Assembly: GCF_014898055.3 (NCBI RefSeq)
Contig: NW_023602073.1
Location: 22,739,784-22,803,783 of the forward strand
DNA: 64,000 bases
Source: Talpa occidentalis
Taxonomy: Eukaryota; Chordata; Mammalia; Eulipotyphla; Talpidae
Reading direction: 5' to 3'
Made by a program: the position numbers and the translations under genes. Of this stretch, positions 42,829 through 55,072 are shown one piece after another. The notes beneath the pieces are model-generated. The model saw nothing but the letters and a program-made list of their open reading frames with translations, had not been told where the DNA came from and ran no database searches. Numbering within the stretch: position 1 is the first letter of the stretch; each line of letters begins with the position of its first letter.

Positions 42829-43303
42829 GCAAGTGCCATGTCAATAAATACTGATAAGATAGTTAGGTCACAAAAAATCAAAACACACCATTTCCAAAGC
42901 CAATGAAATAATGGACCAAACACACTTCGAACAAGAGTCCCAGGTAAGTGACTTGGCTATATTTCTTGGAACTTAACCTACATCATGTCTTTGATCTCAA
43001 AACTCATGTCTGCAATCACCTTGTCTTTCTTGGATAAATGGGTGAAATTAACACTCTAGAGAGAAATTAGAATACAAATAAGAATAAAAAGTGAAAAGCA
43101 CATTTAAACTCATGGATTTATAAATATTTAGTACACTAGTCCAATTGTCAGTGTACTGAACCATTTTGTATTCCTTGTAATAATGTGTCACTATTTCTGT
43201 GGTTAAGCGTTAAAAAGACTTATACCCATTAAATTATCAGAAGAATCTGATTAATGTTTGATACCATTAATTTGTTTAATGGAAGAACATTTGTTAAATT
43301 TAT
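42829..43303. other. AT-rich unclassified sequence
   Basis: No gene or recognised repeat. Confidence 0.4.
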
Positions 43304-43576
43304 TTATCTATTTTTTTAAAATTAATTAATTTATTTATACAAGCACTGGGTACAGTCAGAAGCCTGGGAGGGTGAGAGAATTCACCAGAGCCAGAGTGGG
43401 GAGCAGAGCAGGCAGACCGACGAAATACACTGCTGAGGGGAGCAGCGGGCGTGGCAGGAGAGGTCTGCATGCCATGTGGGACCCTTGCCAGTGTCTGGGG
43501 ATCAAACCAGCGCTGCAGAGGCTGCGGGCAGCCTGGCAGCCCAGCACCTAACCGCTGTGCCACCAGGGAGGCCCCA
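43304..43576 (-). mobile_element. tRNA-derived SINE, subfamily I
   Basis: Tail 'aatttatttatacaagcact', body 'gaattcaccagagccagag' and head 'gccaccagggaggcccc'. The likely duplication is gttaaatttat at 43293-43303 and 43580-43590. Confidence 0.93.
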
Positions 43577-43721
43577 TTAGTTAAATTTATAAATTTACAT
43601 TTAACAGTTAATAATTTAACTTTTTATTTAATAGTAAAGCTTATGAAAGTAGTGTGTAACTATTAGAGAAGTGTTAAGTGTTTAGAAAATAATCAGTGGG
43701 CTATGAAAGGTACAAACACTT

Positions 43722-43985
43722 AGGATCTAAATAAGGGATCAGGGAAAAAAAGATAATTATGATAAAAAATCAAAATCAAGAGGCAACTATAAACTGGAGA
43801 CGTACTACAGGAGGGGAGAAGGGAGTAGGATCAAAACAAGCGTGGGAAGAGCACAAGGGTCCATGGTGATAGTTCACGGGTGAATGGGTGGAGGGAATTT
43901 TACAGGGACTATAACCAAGATGAAAATGCATACATTGTACAAAAATGAAAAATGATGTAAAATATATTAAAAATAATTAATTGAA
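43722..43985 (+). mobile_element. L1 3' end, long-UTR type
   Basis: 'gatctaaataagggatcagg', then a UTR with 'ttttacagggactataacca' and the terminus 'tgcatacattgtacaaaaa' followed by 'aaaaatgatgtaaaatata'. The terminus matches the antisense copy at 14712-14801 and differs from the short-UTR copies. Confidence 0.85.
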
Positions 43986-44628
43986 TAATGTGCAAACAGT
44001 CATGAACCTATTTCCTCTTGACCTGTGGCTCAGATATTGATGAATTTGCAGCTTCGAAGAGGTTGGCCAGTTGAGGACCCAACTAATCCTTCTATAGAGA
44101 AAAGGATGTTATTGATCAAATACAGACTATAGCATGTTTTCTCTTTTGTCAGGAGATTCCTTTCTCTATGGATGATTTTCTGTTGATGGGATTTGTTCTG
44201 CTGGTGCCTCTCACCTATAATTCCCATATAGCTCATGGCTGAAGCTTGGATTCTTTTCTTTTTGCAACAGGTCTTATTCCTCCTTTCCTGTGACCATTTT
44301 TTAATTCCATAAGAGAATAGATGGACTGCACAGTCCCTGTGTTCTTGCAAAGCCTTGGGAGATGCTCCTTGGCTGTGCATCTGGAGCAATGCCTATTCAC
44401 ACAGCGTTTGGTTAATGAGCAACTTGCACCTTTGTTGTTTCATTTCTGCTCAGTTATCAAAATTGGCTCCACCTTAGTCACAGGATGAAATTTAAGGACA
44501 GGGATGTCCATGTCCGAGGAAGCACCTGAGAGCACGGAAAGGCTGCAGGATGAGCACTGGCAGGGGAAAAGAGACCTACCCTAATAATTAAGAATTATTA
44601 AAAATATATTTTATTTAAAATATAAATA
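43986..44628. other. Unclassified sequence
   Basis: No gene. The 119-codon minus-strand frame (44389-44030) has no domain. Confidence 0.4.
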
Positions 44629-44886
44629 GGCCATCCCTGGTGGCTCAGGCATTAAAGACAGCGCTATCAAGCTATCACCAGCCACGGCAACACAAGTTCG
44701 ATCCCTGGCCAGCCAGGGAGCAACTCACATGGCGCAGCAGAGCTCTCCTGTCTTGACTGCTGCTCCCCTCAGCAGTGTATTTCAGTAGAGCTGCCTGTTC
44801 AGCTCCCCACTGTCTCTGGTGAATCCTCTCACCCCTCACACCTCTGGCCTACACCCCAGTTCTTGTATGCATAAATAAATCTAAAA
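44629..44886 (+). mobile_element. tRNA-derived SINE, subfamily III
   Basis: Head 'ccatccctggtggctcaggc', B-box-like 'agttcgatccc', then 'gcaactcacatggcgcagca', with tail 'cttgtatgcataaataaatc'. The duplication is aaaatataaata (44617-44628) versus aaaatgtaaata (44887-44898). Confidence 0.93.
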
Positions 44887-44898
44887 AAAATGTAAATA

Positions 44899-47189
44899 AT
44901 TATTTTAAAATACATAATATTTCTAGCTTCCTACCTGATCCACCTGAATCAAGTCTCTGACTTCACCCTGTCGTTCTGGGGCACAATGGCAGGCAGGTAT
45001 GGAACTTGCTTGTTCAAAGATTGGTGAGAAAATCAGCCAATCGATGGTCATTTCATGACTTTTTCTCTCCCTCTTTCTCCCCTTCTTTTTTCTTCTTTCC
45101 CCTGCCCTTCCCTCCCTCTACTTACTTTCTTTTCTGGCTGTCGAAGATTTATTGCCTTTCAGTACTTACAGATGATGTTTTCATAGGTCCTAATGAGGTC
45201 CCAGCAGTTTTTAACAATAACAGGACATTACTGTTCCGAAGATATATGACGTGTTTTCCCTCATCTTTCTCCCTTGAATGAAATGCTTAGAAGAATGCTA
45301 ACCCCCAATTCCCTTCCCTTTACTATGATAAATGGTCCAGATACTTAATAGGGCTAAATACTTTGCTATGACTTTTACAGTACTCATTTGAATACAATCC
45401 TAAAAAGAAGAGCATTTGTGTGTTTTTAATGGACTTTCCGGTAGAAACTTCTGCCTGAGCGCATGCCAAAGCACACGCTGACAATGAACAGGTGTTGAGC
45501 TGTTCATTGTCAGCCTTGGAGCACCTGTTTGGTGCCATCCTTGCTCATCAAGCATCCCCATGGGGATTTTTGCAACATTCCCTGATCCTCCTGGGGAGCT
45601 GGTCAGGACCAACACGCCCATATCCCCTCTCCCCATTCTGGCTCCAGCCCCCCAAAAGTCTGCCTTTCACGCCCTGCATGTGCAGAGCTGCCTGGAAAGG
45701 TCAGACGGCAATCTGTCTCAGCGTGACTCATGAGCAAGGAGGTAATTTTTAAAAGGAGAAAACATCTCGCTTTGCAAGTGCCTGGGCGCGGCCTGACTTG
45801 GGCACTCCCAGCACTTGTTCTGTGGTGACAGGGTCGAGAGCCAAGTCTAGAGGTATTTTTTTTTTTTCTCTTAAAGGTCAGACAGATTAAATTTGAGCAA
45901 CAAAGGAAGGAACCAGGATGTAACACGGGGCCTTCAGTAAAATCAGGCATTTTCTTCTGTGGGATCAAGTGGCAGAGAACGCCTGTAGCAAGAGGGGGCT
46001 TCGGGGAGGAAAGCCCCCCCCCCAAAGTCCTGTTCTGTGTTCTATTTTGGTTCAGGGCTAGTTCAGATCAGCCCTTTCCCTCTGCCCTGAAATTAGCAAG
46101 TTATAAACGGACTGGTTGGGTCTCCGACCCAGCAAAGAAGCCAGCTTGAAAAATCATTCCGGGAAATGCACTGAATCATGTGTTCCAGTCATAGAAAGCC
46201 TCTGTGCCTTGAGACACAGGGAGTCAGAGTCTCTGGACAAGCACCCCCATATCTGCTGTCCAACAGGGCCGGTTCTCCTTCCCTCTCGGCTTGCATTCTT
46301 CAGGGCTGTCACTTCACCACTCATGCTATTTAGGGTTTGATTTCTACTGAGAGGAGAACCTTTAGATACTATGTGCAGACAGCTTTAAAGAGTCTTCTCT
46401 TTCCGGATTCCTGTGGGCGAGAAACCACGAAGCTATTCAATACGGTCTGCGATAACCCTCATTTTCCATCCTGTTTTCTGGGCAGATGCCTTTGCTCCTC
46501 GCACACACGCATAATGACCCAAAATGAGTTCCAGGCAAGAGCAGAATCCACAGGCCCTGTGTCCACTGCCCCGAGGGTCACATGTGGCTTCTGCCCTGCT
46601 TGGCCGTCCGGTGCCCCTGCAGAGCCCGGCTCCCGGGCCCTGCCCACTCCACCCTCTGGCCGAAGAGGCGGTGCTGCTGCTGTTTATAGCTTCAGTTCCC
46701 CAGCATTCCGTTTTATGTAGTTGTTGTCCCTCTATTTTTTTTTTCCAAACAAGCAGTCTGTCCCCAAAAAGGGATCAGATGGAAAACTTTATAAATACCC
46801 CAAATGGTGGAAACAGGAAATGGAATAAAAATGACGGAGTTGTTCAGCAAAAACATGCCATCCTTTTTCTTCTGCAAATGCATCCTATTAATTTCTGAAA
46901 GAGGCAGAGCCTAAAGCTTAAGAAAAAACTCACAGTGCCTGGGGCCCTCCCAGGAGACTGTGAGATGTCCCCTCTAGGAGTGTGGGACATGGCTTCGAGA
47001 TTATGGGCCTCTCTGGAAAATCAGGATAGTTTCCAGTGTGGAAATTCAAAGAGATGCCTGGTTGGAGTGCCCAGGTCCAGTGCCCTGTAACTTACTGAAC
47101 GTGGGTTTCATTCATAACCATGGTTGCTATCCCAGGATCAACGGTCTGATTCCAAAGCCATCCCCAATTTTTTCCTGTTAACTTTCTTC
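44899..47189. other. Unclassified, partly GC-rich sequence with a perfect hairpin
   Basis: No gene. 45060-45130 is pyrimidine-rich. 45600-46720 has several frames (up to 140 codons) on both strands without domains. The hairpin at 45477-45514 is listed separately. Confidence 0.4.
45477..45514. repeat. Perfect 15-bp inverted repeat with 8-nt loop
   Basis: gctgacaatgaacag (45477-45491), loop gtgttgag, and its exact reverse complement ctgttcattgtcagc (45500-45514). Outside the stem, ccaa (45466-45469) and ttgg can add a few weaker pairs. No retroelement was recognised around it. Confidence 0.97.
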
Positions 47190-47430
47190 ATGCAATGATA
47201 GTAACTAACATTTTTATAACACTTAATATGCCTAGGCACTTGATTTGCAAATACTGACTTGTGTAATCCTCCTGACAATCCTCAGAGGATTGTCAATCCC
47301 CCCCATTTCATAGCAGAGGACACTGAAACATAAAGGAACTGCTAATTTTCCTGAGGGCACATCACATACTAACTAGCTAACTAACTAACTAAATCACCTA
47401 AAGCTGAGCTTCCAACCTAGGTAGATGGGC
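47190..47430 (-). mobile_element. MIR SINE fossil
   Basis: 'agtaactaacatttttataa', 'cacttaatatgcctaggcac', 'tgacttgtgtaatcctcctg' and 'cccatttcatagcagaggac' follow MIR in reverse complement over most of its length. An ACTA run (47371-47391) sits in its right part. Confidence 0.85.
47273..47295. repeat. 23-bp near-perfect palindrome within the MIR
   Basis: Arms tgacaatcctc and gaggattgtca surround a single central base. The MIR consensus has no such palindrome here, so it arose locally. Confidence 0.95.
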
Positions 47431-47949
47431 TTCATCTTACTAATATCCCTTTACCGTGGATTAATGATTAGAAAAACAACCACAATTGTGAAAAAATGAA
47501 ATTTTTTAGTTGATATTACTTGGACTTTATGAATGATTGGACAATGTAATTATGATGGGATTGTTGGACCTATAAAGTAAAAGAAGAAATGGTATCCAAT
47601 CACATGTGTCCTCATAACAGAGAGGCATGGAGATTTCATACAGAAGGAAGAGGGAAATGGGGACAGACAAGGATGATGCCTTGTGACGACAGAGGCAGGC
47701 AGTGGCATGATGGGGCCACAAGCCAAGTCATGCTGACAGCCACCAGTGACAGGAGGGGAAACAGAATCTCCCATAAGGCTCTGGAGGGGATGCAGTCCCG
47801 CCAACCTCTTGGTTCAACCCAAGGATGCTTATTTCAGACTTCTGGCCCCCAGAATGTGATTGTCAAAATTCATTCTCTTAATCAAAACTGAATCTTTCCA
47901 AAGCAGAGAAGTGAGCAAAAGAGGATATAATTTTGTTTTACAGTAGTCT
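47431..47949. other. Unclassified sequence
   Basis: No gene or clear repeat. Confidence 0.4.
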
Positions 47950-48235
47950 AAATCAGAAATTCTCAAACTGTGTGTCTTGATACCCCTTTTTAGTCTAAAA
48001 AGTGACTGAGAGTACAGTGTAGTGTATCTACATTAGAAATTAAGTCTGAGCAACATTTAAAATATATCTTAATTCATAGAAAATAAAATTGTTAACTTTT
48101 TCCAAGCTGACATAAATAACATTTAATGATAAATGGCAATGTGATGGTTACATTTTCCAAAACAAAGTTCGTGAGTGGAGCATCATTATTTTTTAGGTTT
48201 GTGAATCTCTTTGCTATTTGCCTTAATAAAAGACC
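47950..48235 (+). mobile_element. hAT-Charlie (MER1-type) DNA transposon fossil
   Basis: 'tcagaaattctcaaactgtg', 'ctacattagaaattaagtct', 'ctgacataaataacatttaa', 'cattttccaaaacaaagttc' and 'tgaatctctttgctatttgc' follow one Charlie consensus in order. The right end is lost at the start of a tandem repeat. Confidence 0.75.
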
Positions 48236-48335
48236 TACTTGCTTTAAATTTACTTACTTTAAAAATTACTTGCTTTAAAATTACTTGCTTTAAATTACTT
48301 GCTTTGAAATTACTTACTTACTTGCTTTAAATTTA
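48236..48335. repeat. Short-unit tandem repeat, 'ttacttgctttaaa' type
   Basis: Five to six degenerate copies of a 14-17 bp unit (ttacttgctttaaaa) directly abut the Charlie fragment. Confidence 0.85.
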
Positions 48336-48421
48336 AATACTGGTAATATGTTGTTTGATTGAAATGTACAAAGAAAATCTGGACTCATATAGAAATGCCA
48401 TTGCAAAGGGAGGAAGATTTT

Positions 48422-48435
48422 TTTTTTTAAAAGAT

Positions 48436-48486
<51 letters not shown>

Positions 48487-48738
48487 TTTTATACAAGCAC
48501 TGGTACAGTCAGAAGCGCGGGAGGGTGAGAGAATTCACCAGAGCCAGAGCGGGGAGCAGAGCAGGCAGAAGGACCAAAGTACACTGCTGAGGGGAGCAGC
48601 GGGCGGCAGGAGAGGTCTGCGCTCCATGTGGGACCCTCCTCTGGTGGCCGGGGAGCAGCTGGGGGATTGAACTGGTGCTGCAGAGGCTGTGGGCAACTTT
48701 GCAACCCAGCGCTCAACCACTGCGCCACCGGGGAGGCC
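48422..48738 (-). mobile_element. tRNA-derived SINE, subfamily I, with expanded (TTTA)n tail
   Basis: The perfect 15-bp duplication agggaggaagatttt lies at 48407-48421 and 48739-48753. The tail holds about 13 TTTA units (48437-48490), far more than other copies. The body and head are close to the subfamily I consensus. Confidence 0.95.
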
Positions 48739-48904
48739 AGGGAGGAAGATTTTAATAGACTTTTGGGAAATAGATATTTTTGAGTCTTCATAAAAAATAG
48801 GTAATTGTTAAAGTTTAGTTGTTAAAGGAATCTGAAACTCTGTTAATGTTACTCTGATACATTAAAATCCATCCATGTAGACTGTACTTAGAACAGATCT
48901 TCTA

Positions 48905-49460
48905 ACCATGAATGATTTCTATTTATTTTTAAATGTGGTGAAATGTTCCTAACATCACATTTACCATGATCATCATTTTTAAGTACTATAGTTCCATTCT
49001 GTTTAGTAATGCCTTCATATTACCATACAGACTTCACTGTCCTAAAAATCCCCTCTGCTCCACCTACTTATCATTCTCCAAGCCTACTCAGGCAGCCACT
49101 GATCTCTTTACAATCTCCATTGTTTCGCCTTTTCTAGAATGCCATATAAATGGGAAATACTATATGCAGCCTTTTCAGATTGGCATCTTTCATTCAGTAA
49201 GATGCACTTAAGATTCCTCTATTTCTTTTCATGATTTGATACTTCATTTCTTTTCAGTGCTGAGTAATACTCCCTTATCTGAATGTTCCACAGTTTATTT
49301 AGCTACTCACCTCCTGAAGGACTTCTGAGTTGTTTCCAAATTTTGGCAATTATGAATAAGACTATCATAAACAGCATGTGTAGGGTTTGGTGGTGAACAT
49401 AAGTCTTCAACAAGTTTGCATAAATACCCAGGAGCATGATTGCTGGATGATATGATAAGG
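48905..49460 (-). mobile_element. Old L1 3' UTR and ORF2 end
   Basis: 'aggcagccactgatctcttt', 'tctagaatgccatataaatg', 'agcatgattgctggatgata' and 'ttgtttccaaattttggcaa' follow antisense old L1 in order. Confidence 0.8.
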
Positions 49461-52249
49461 GTAAGAAATAAATGGAGGAGAATTAAATTTGTTGAGAGTT
49501 AAATATAATTGATATTGTGCTTTTATTAAAGAAGTGTGACTGAGCCAGCAAGAAGCAAAGGAATATGCCAAAAAAAGTGATTCACCACTGAATTTTAATG
49601 GGATGTTAAAGGGTCTCACTTAAGAGAGGATCAGGAAGAGGTTGAGTCAGAAGAGTGGCTGGAGCAGTGATACAGAAGGATTGTAGTAGCCAGACAATAG
49701 GAAGGCTGAGCAGAAAAAAAAAAAATGACGGTGGACAGAGAGAAAACTTTTGATGTTATTAGAAACTGTATTTTTCTTAAGACTAGATGAATGCTTCAGG
49801 AAATGGACCTTTAGCACATCTAACAGACAATAATAAAAGGAAGGGATGGGCCCTGTCAAGTCAAAAAAAATATTTATTGGTCATCTAATTTATACCCTGT
49901 TGTGTGCTAGACTTTTGGGGGAACTTCTAATTTAGTTAGATCAATAAAGTTTTCTATGAATTTCTAGTCAGATTAAAGTAGATAAATATGAGTGTGTTTG
50001 CCATTAGCACCCCCAGTGTATAGAGCAGGGAAGATACATTGGCAAAAATGATATGCTAGGTAGGATTCTTCTAAGGGTGTGTGCTTTTTGATCCTGGGGT
50101 TGGTTCTTACAACTTTTTGCAGCTACCCTCTCTCTGGTATGTGTGTGTGTGTGTTTTTAAATTCCCAAACAGGAGTTGTGACTGTGACACTTCTAAGTAA
50201 ATTTACCAAGACAATGAAATATGCAATTTAAAACCAAGAGTCCTGGATATTTCACAACATGTGGCCAATGTTCAATATAAAACTGAAAATCACAGTGATC
50301 CAATGCCTTCTTAGAAATGCCCACTATAGTGTCTGGACTGTCTGGAGGTGGGACATCATAGGATACTGCTCCCCCCAACATAGGTCAACAGACCCCTCAA
50401 TCCCCTTATCTATCCCAATATCTCCAGTTCCATAAATCCCTGGGCCACAGGCAAAAAAAAAAAAGTCATTGTTTTTCATAAAGTTGTTTTTTTTTTTCAG
50501 ACTGGTATTCAAACCTTCATCTATTATTAATGTGTGAGGCCATGGAGTAAATGAGCATATTTATCATTGTGTTTAACCTGATGTGGAGAAGAGACACATT
50601 CATTTGCTCCCTCTGGGGCAGACAGCCGGAAAAGGCCCTTTTTTCTCTTTGTGTTCATTCCTTTTCAACTTGTCCTGTATTTCTTATCAGTGTCTGCCAG
50701 CCCAGAGGATTGATGACCCTAAATTCACCCTCATCACCACCTTCTGCCTAAGTTATTTATCTAACAAATATTTATTAATAATTTTTAAGCTAGATAGGCA
50801 GGGGTTCATCCCCCATTCTCCCTCCCAAACACCCCACCTCCTTGGAAAGATCTCTAAGGGGATGGGAGGAGACCTGGAAAAATGCCAATAAACTCTGTTG
50901 ACTTGGTGTTCCTACTTGCGTTGTGCCCAGGGCGATGGGTTGGACAGGGGGGCGGGAGAGTGGATGAGACGCATGAAGACAGAAACTTGGGTCCAAACCC
51001 AAAGTCACATTATCTTTCAGTTCCTTTTATCCTTTCCTTGAGGTAAGACTTCACTTCTTTTCGTGCAGACTCAGGCCAAGCTTGTGGTTAGATTCTGTCC
51101 ATCAAGGGGACTGGGAAGAGGAAGAGGTGACTGGCAGTCTCTAACACAGGTGTCCATCACGCATGGTTCTGCATGTGATGAAAACTCATTTCTCATACAT
51201 CCTTGGCTCTCTCCTAGTGCTAACTTCTTCTAGCCAGTAAAAACCGAAGCAGGTACAAAGAAAAACACACATTTGCTTCCTTGATTGAATTTCCTTTCTT
51301 TTCACATTATTCCTGAGACATTTGAAGTGGTACCTGCTGAGGCCCTGTTCCTGCCTGAACATATTTCTTGTGCAAAAATAGTTGCATTGATCCAGATCTC
51401 CTCCCAAACTAGAGTAGATGTGCCTCCTTCTTTCCCTCGACAAACCTGCAGATCTGTCTGAGTCCTTGAAACTAATTTTTCATAATCATCTCAAAAATTA
51501 TTTATTTATTGAAATTACATATTTTAAAAAAGCCATCACCCTAAAAATTCAGGAGGGTAGTTAAAAAGGCAAAGTTTGTTTTTTGGGGGATCAAAGAATT
51601 GCAATTCAGGGTTTACAGATTCAGGTGACAAACCTAAAATGTGGCTCCCTGCGGGACAAAGCCAGGCATTTTTATGGGAAGAAAAGAGGAAGATGTGATT
51701 AAAAAAAAGTTGATTATTGTTAACAAGTTTAAACTATTCTTGGCTACACACAATTGGTTACTGATTTTCTAGAAAGAATGAAAGGAAACTTGACTGATTC
51801 TATCCTTCAGCTTAAAGTCCTTAATTATTAGTTCTGTTTGGATGACTTCTCAAAAAATTGTTTGCTGGATGATTTATTATGAAAATTGTTTTGGTCCCAA
51901 TCCAAGGGGTTTTGGCCCAGTTCAAAGAGACAGACAATAAATTCAATTTCCCTCCCAGGTTCCATTTATAAAAATGGCTTCACAGATGTCAACTTTAACA
52001 GCACCAATTTGACTTTGTGTTATGACCTCTTCAAGGAGAGTGGCTTATGTCTTCTGCCAATTCATCTTTAGCCAGCTCTTTAGATTTTAATACACTTGGA
52101 AATCTACTCAAAAATATTTGCTGATAATACCACAAAAAACCTAATTAGGTGACATTAAATTTCAACTCTTGCAAGAGATTTGTTGCAAAATTGTTGATGA
52201 TGTTGAGGGCATTTTCTACTTATTAGGTATTTACTCTATTGGCCTGATA
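49461..52249. other. Unclassified, SINE-free sequence
   Basis: No gene. A short (TG)n run lies at about 50137-50154. 51530-51960 may be an old LTR remnant but cannot be assigned. Frames are under 105 codons with no domains. Confidence 0.35.
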
Positions 52250-52760
52250 CTTATGATGAAATGCTAAGTGCCAAGGATAAAAGAACAAAGGATTCACCCA
52301 GGACTTCTACTCTTGGGTCTATACTTCCAAAAATGAGTACTGCATCCACCAAAGGATTTGTGCAAAAATATCCTTGGCAGTATTGCTGTCAGGAACCATT
52401 ATCTGGAAACAAAGACAGAAGAATGGATATAAAAATTGTGGTGTATTCTCTCAATATATGTCAGTATAAAGGGACAAATTTTGGCCAGAGGTAACAGCCT
52501 ACATATGTCCATACTTTACAATTCTATTCATATTAAGTTTGAAGCTGGCAAGACCAACCTGGTGATAGAGGTCAGGACAGAGCTTACCTTTGCTGTATTG
52601 ACTGGGAACTGGCAAAGAGTAAGAATCTAGAAGGGTCCTAAAAATGTGTGTATGCCATATCTTGATCTGGGTGAGGGTTACGTGAATTAATTGCATATGT
52701 AGAAATTGGTTAAGCTTTATGTGGAAGATGTGTGCATTGTGTGTTATATCAATTATACCT
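52250..52760 (+). mobile_element. Ancient L1 3' fragment
   Basis: 'tccttggcagtattgctgtc', 'gtggtgtattctctcaatat' and 'tatatcaattatacctcctt' resemble the ORF2 end and 3' UTR of old L1. The copy is very diverged. Confidence 0.5.
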
Positions 52761-53593
52761 CCTTTAGAGGTATCATTGTTTAAAAGAAAAAGGTGAATCA
52801 TATGAGAGTCTCTGGCCTCAAAGAGCTAATAATGTAGCGAGAGAGAAAAATGTATAAAAGAATCACTGACCTGTTCTGAGTGCTGCCATGGGGTTTGTGA
52901 GAAAAAGACACATTGAGGCTGGGGGAGAAGGGAGGAGAGAGGTGCCCCTACTGGCTCTCCTGGAAAGAGGCAGGAGGGCATTGCAGGAGAGGGACAGCAC
53001 CAGTGTGTCTGGCGTGGTTGATATCATTGTCAAACTGCCAAAGTTGCTCCAGAGATCAAATCCAGGGAATAAGTCCCAGCTTTTCTATTTTTTGATGTCC
53101 CTGCAACATTTGGTTTTGCCAGTTACTTTCATGTTTAGAAACTCTTTCTCGATATCTGCAGAGACAATGTTTCTTGATTTCCTTCCTCATGAAAAAAAGA
53201 AAAGCTTTTCTCTCCCTGGTCTTGCCCTAGGGAGGCCGCTGCCCTGCATGGACTGATGTCCATGGCCATCTTTCTCCATTCATCCTGGCCTTTCCTCTAT
53301 CCGTGCCCTCACCCCCCTGTCACTCTGACACCTCCAACCTACTTTTCCGTCTTCATCGGAAGAATCACACATGCATGTGCCAACTGGACACCACCATCCA
53401 GATGTCCTGCACACAGCTCAAAATTTAACATTCCTGAAGGCCAGCTGTTCATCTCTCTCTCCTTCCCAACCTGCTTTTCTTTTTATTTCCCTCATCCAAC
53501 AAATGGCATTTGAATTCATTCTTGTCTTTCCTCCCAGACCCAATAGATGACCTCTGTGTGATCTCATTTTACCTGCAGACCTGTTATTATAAG
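52761..53593. other. Unclassified sequence
   Basis: No gene. The 122-codon frame (52888-53256) begins with ATG in fair context but has no known domain and no visible splice partners. Confidence 0.35.
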
Positions 53594-53825
53594 TACACAC
53601 ACCTCTACCTGTGTACCGGCGCACACCTCCACCTGTGTACCTGCGCACATCTCCACCTGTATACCTGTGTACACCTCCACCTGTGTACCTACACACAGCT
53701 CCACCTGTGTACTTGCGCACACCTCCACTCATGTACCTGCACACACCTCCACCCGTATACTTGTGCACAGCTCCACCTGTATACATGTGCACACCTCTAC
53801 CTGTGTACCTACACACACCTCCACC
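53594..53825. repeat. 24-bp minisatellite, about 10 copies
   Basis: The unit is close to cacctccacctgtgtacctg plus four more bases (total 24), with point variation between copies and no length change. Because 24 is a multiple of three, each frame stays open and translates as an octapeptide repeat. This explains the 132-codon minus-strand and the 115- and 128-codon plus-strand frames. Confidence 0.95.
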
Positions 53826-55018
53826 ACAGCGTAGTTCACTCTCAGTTCAAGGAGTGAACAGGAAGCCAGGCACCACTGTCATGTATTTTTACCTCCAAGA
53901 AGCTCACCTAGCTGGCAGTTGTTTCACGGTATTCCTATCCTTTCTTAAAGCTTTCCTAAGTTACTGTTGTGAATCCTGTATTAGTTTCACCAAGTGACAG
54001 AATGGCAGTACTGGCTCAAGCAAAATGAATGTACAGAAAAGCATTGGATTTGACCTCAGGCACTACTGAATCCAGGGGCTTTGATGGCGTCATTTAGACT
54101 CGGTCCCCCAGTTCCCCGGCACTCTGGCTGTCAGCGCTGTTCTCATACCTGTTGATTTTGCTGTCAGGTGGCTCCGAAAGCTACGGTGTTATGTTACCTG
54201 CATGGTTGGTGATTTAAGCCGAGCGAGCAGGCTTCTCTCCATGGCTCTCCAACAACCCCCCCAGACAGAGTCTCTTTGGTCTGACATGGGTCATGGACTC
54301 GCCCCTGAGCCCATTACTGAGGCCAGGGCGTGGGGGGAAGGCTCCTGCAGCCCTGGCCTGTGCCCACCTCAGGGGCAGGGCATCCAGCTGAGCATCCAAA
54401 GGGCAGAGGTCTGGGTTGATTGCTCCCATAGGAAAATGGAGGTGCCATTACCAGGAGAGGGGATGGATGTTGAGCAGACTACAATAATACTGTCCATTAT
54501 CAGTCCTCTGTGAGGGGGAGTCGGTAACACCACAGGGTTGGGGCTCATTTGGTAACCACGCCGTAGCCCTCCAGGCCAGCCCTCCTTTCCTGCTTGTGGT
54601 TTAGCCTCTGGCTCACTCTGTCTGTCAGCCACGCACTTCCTAGGATGGGTCACGGTCAGGGGAACAGGACTCAAAGAAAGGGAGCCTTTAAGCTGCATTT
54701 TCAATTCCCCCTCTGTCTTTACCTGCCATGCCCTGTCCTGTGTCATGGGAATGAGGAAGGATGATGCAACCCGGCAGTTGTAGCCAGTCTGCGTGAATCA
54801 TCGGCAAGTCATGCAGAACGAGGCTATGGAGGGGTCAGATTTCCAGGAACCGCATCTCCTGCCTCTTATTCCACGCAGTACCTGGCATGGGCGCTCCTCT
54901 GCCACTTACCCTCAGCACTGCTCAGACTGAACGTTGATGTGAGGTTTGGAGAAAAGACAGAGCTGGTGGCCGACACCCAAAGCCAAGACCAGTGGCAGAC
55001 AATGGACAGAGCTCTGAA

Positions 55019-55072
55019 GCGGTGGTGGTGGGGGTTTGGGGGGGGGGATTGTGGGGGGAGGGAGGTGCTGGG
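55019..55072 (+). repeat. G-rich tract with G-quadruplex potential
   Basis: At least four runs of three or more G, including one of ten, within about 54 bp ('ggtgggggtttggggggggg', 'tggggggagggagg'). Confidence 0.85.

Noticed and set aside
51530..51960. Endogenous retrovirus remnant
   Set aside because: Some LTR-like feel, but no matching family, no paired LTR and no retroviral gene could be supported.
53418..53816. 132-codon minus-strand octapeptide-repeat protein
   Set aside because: Arises from the 24-bp minisatellite; upstream and downstream lack coding features.
53594..53825. CRISPR-like array
   Set aside because: Units are contiguous 24-mers without unique spacers, in mammalian DNA: a minisatellite.
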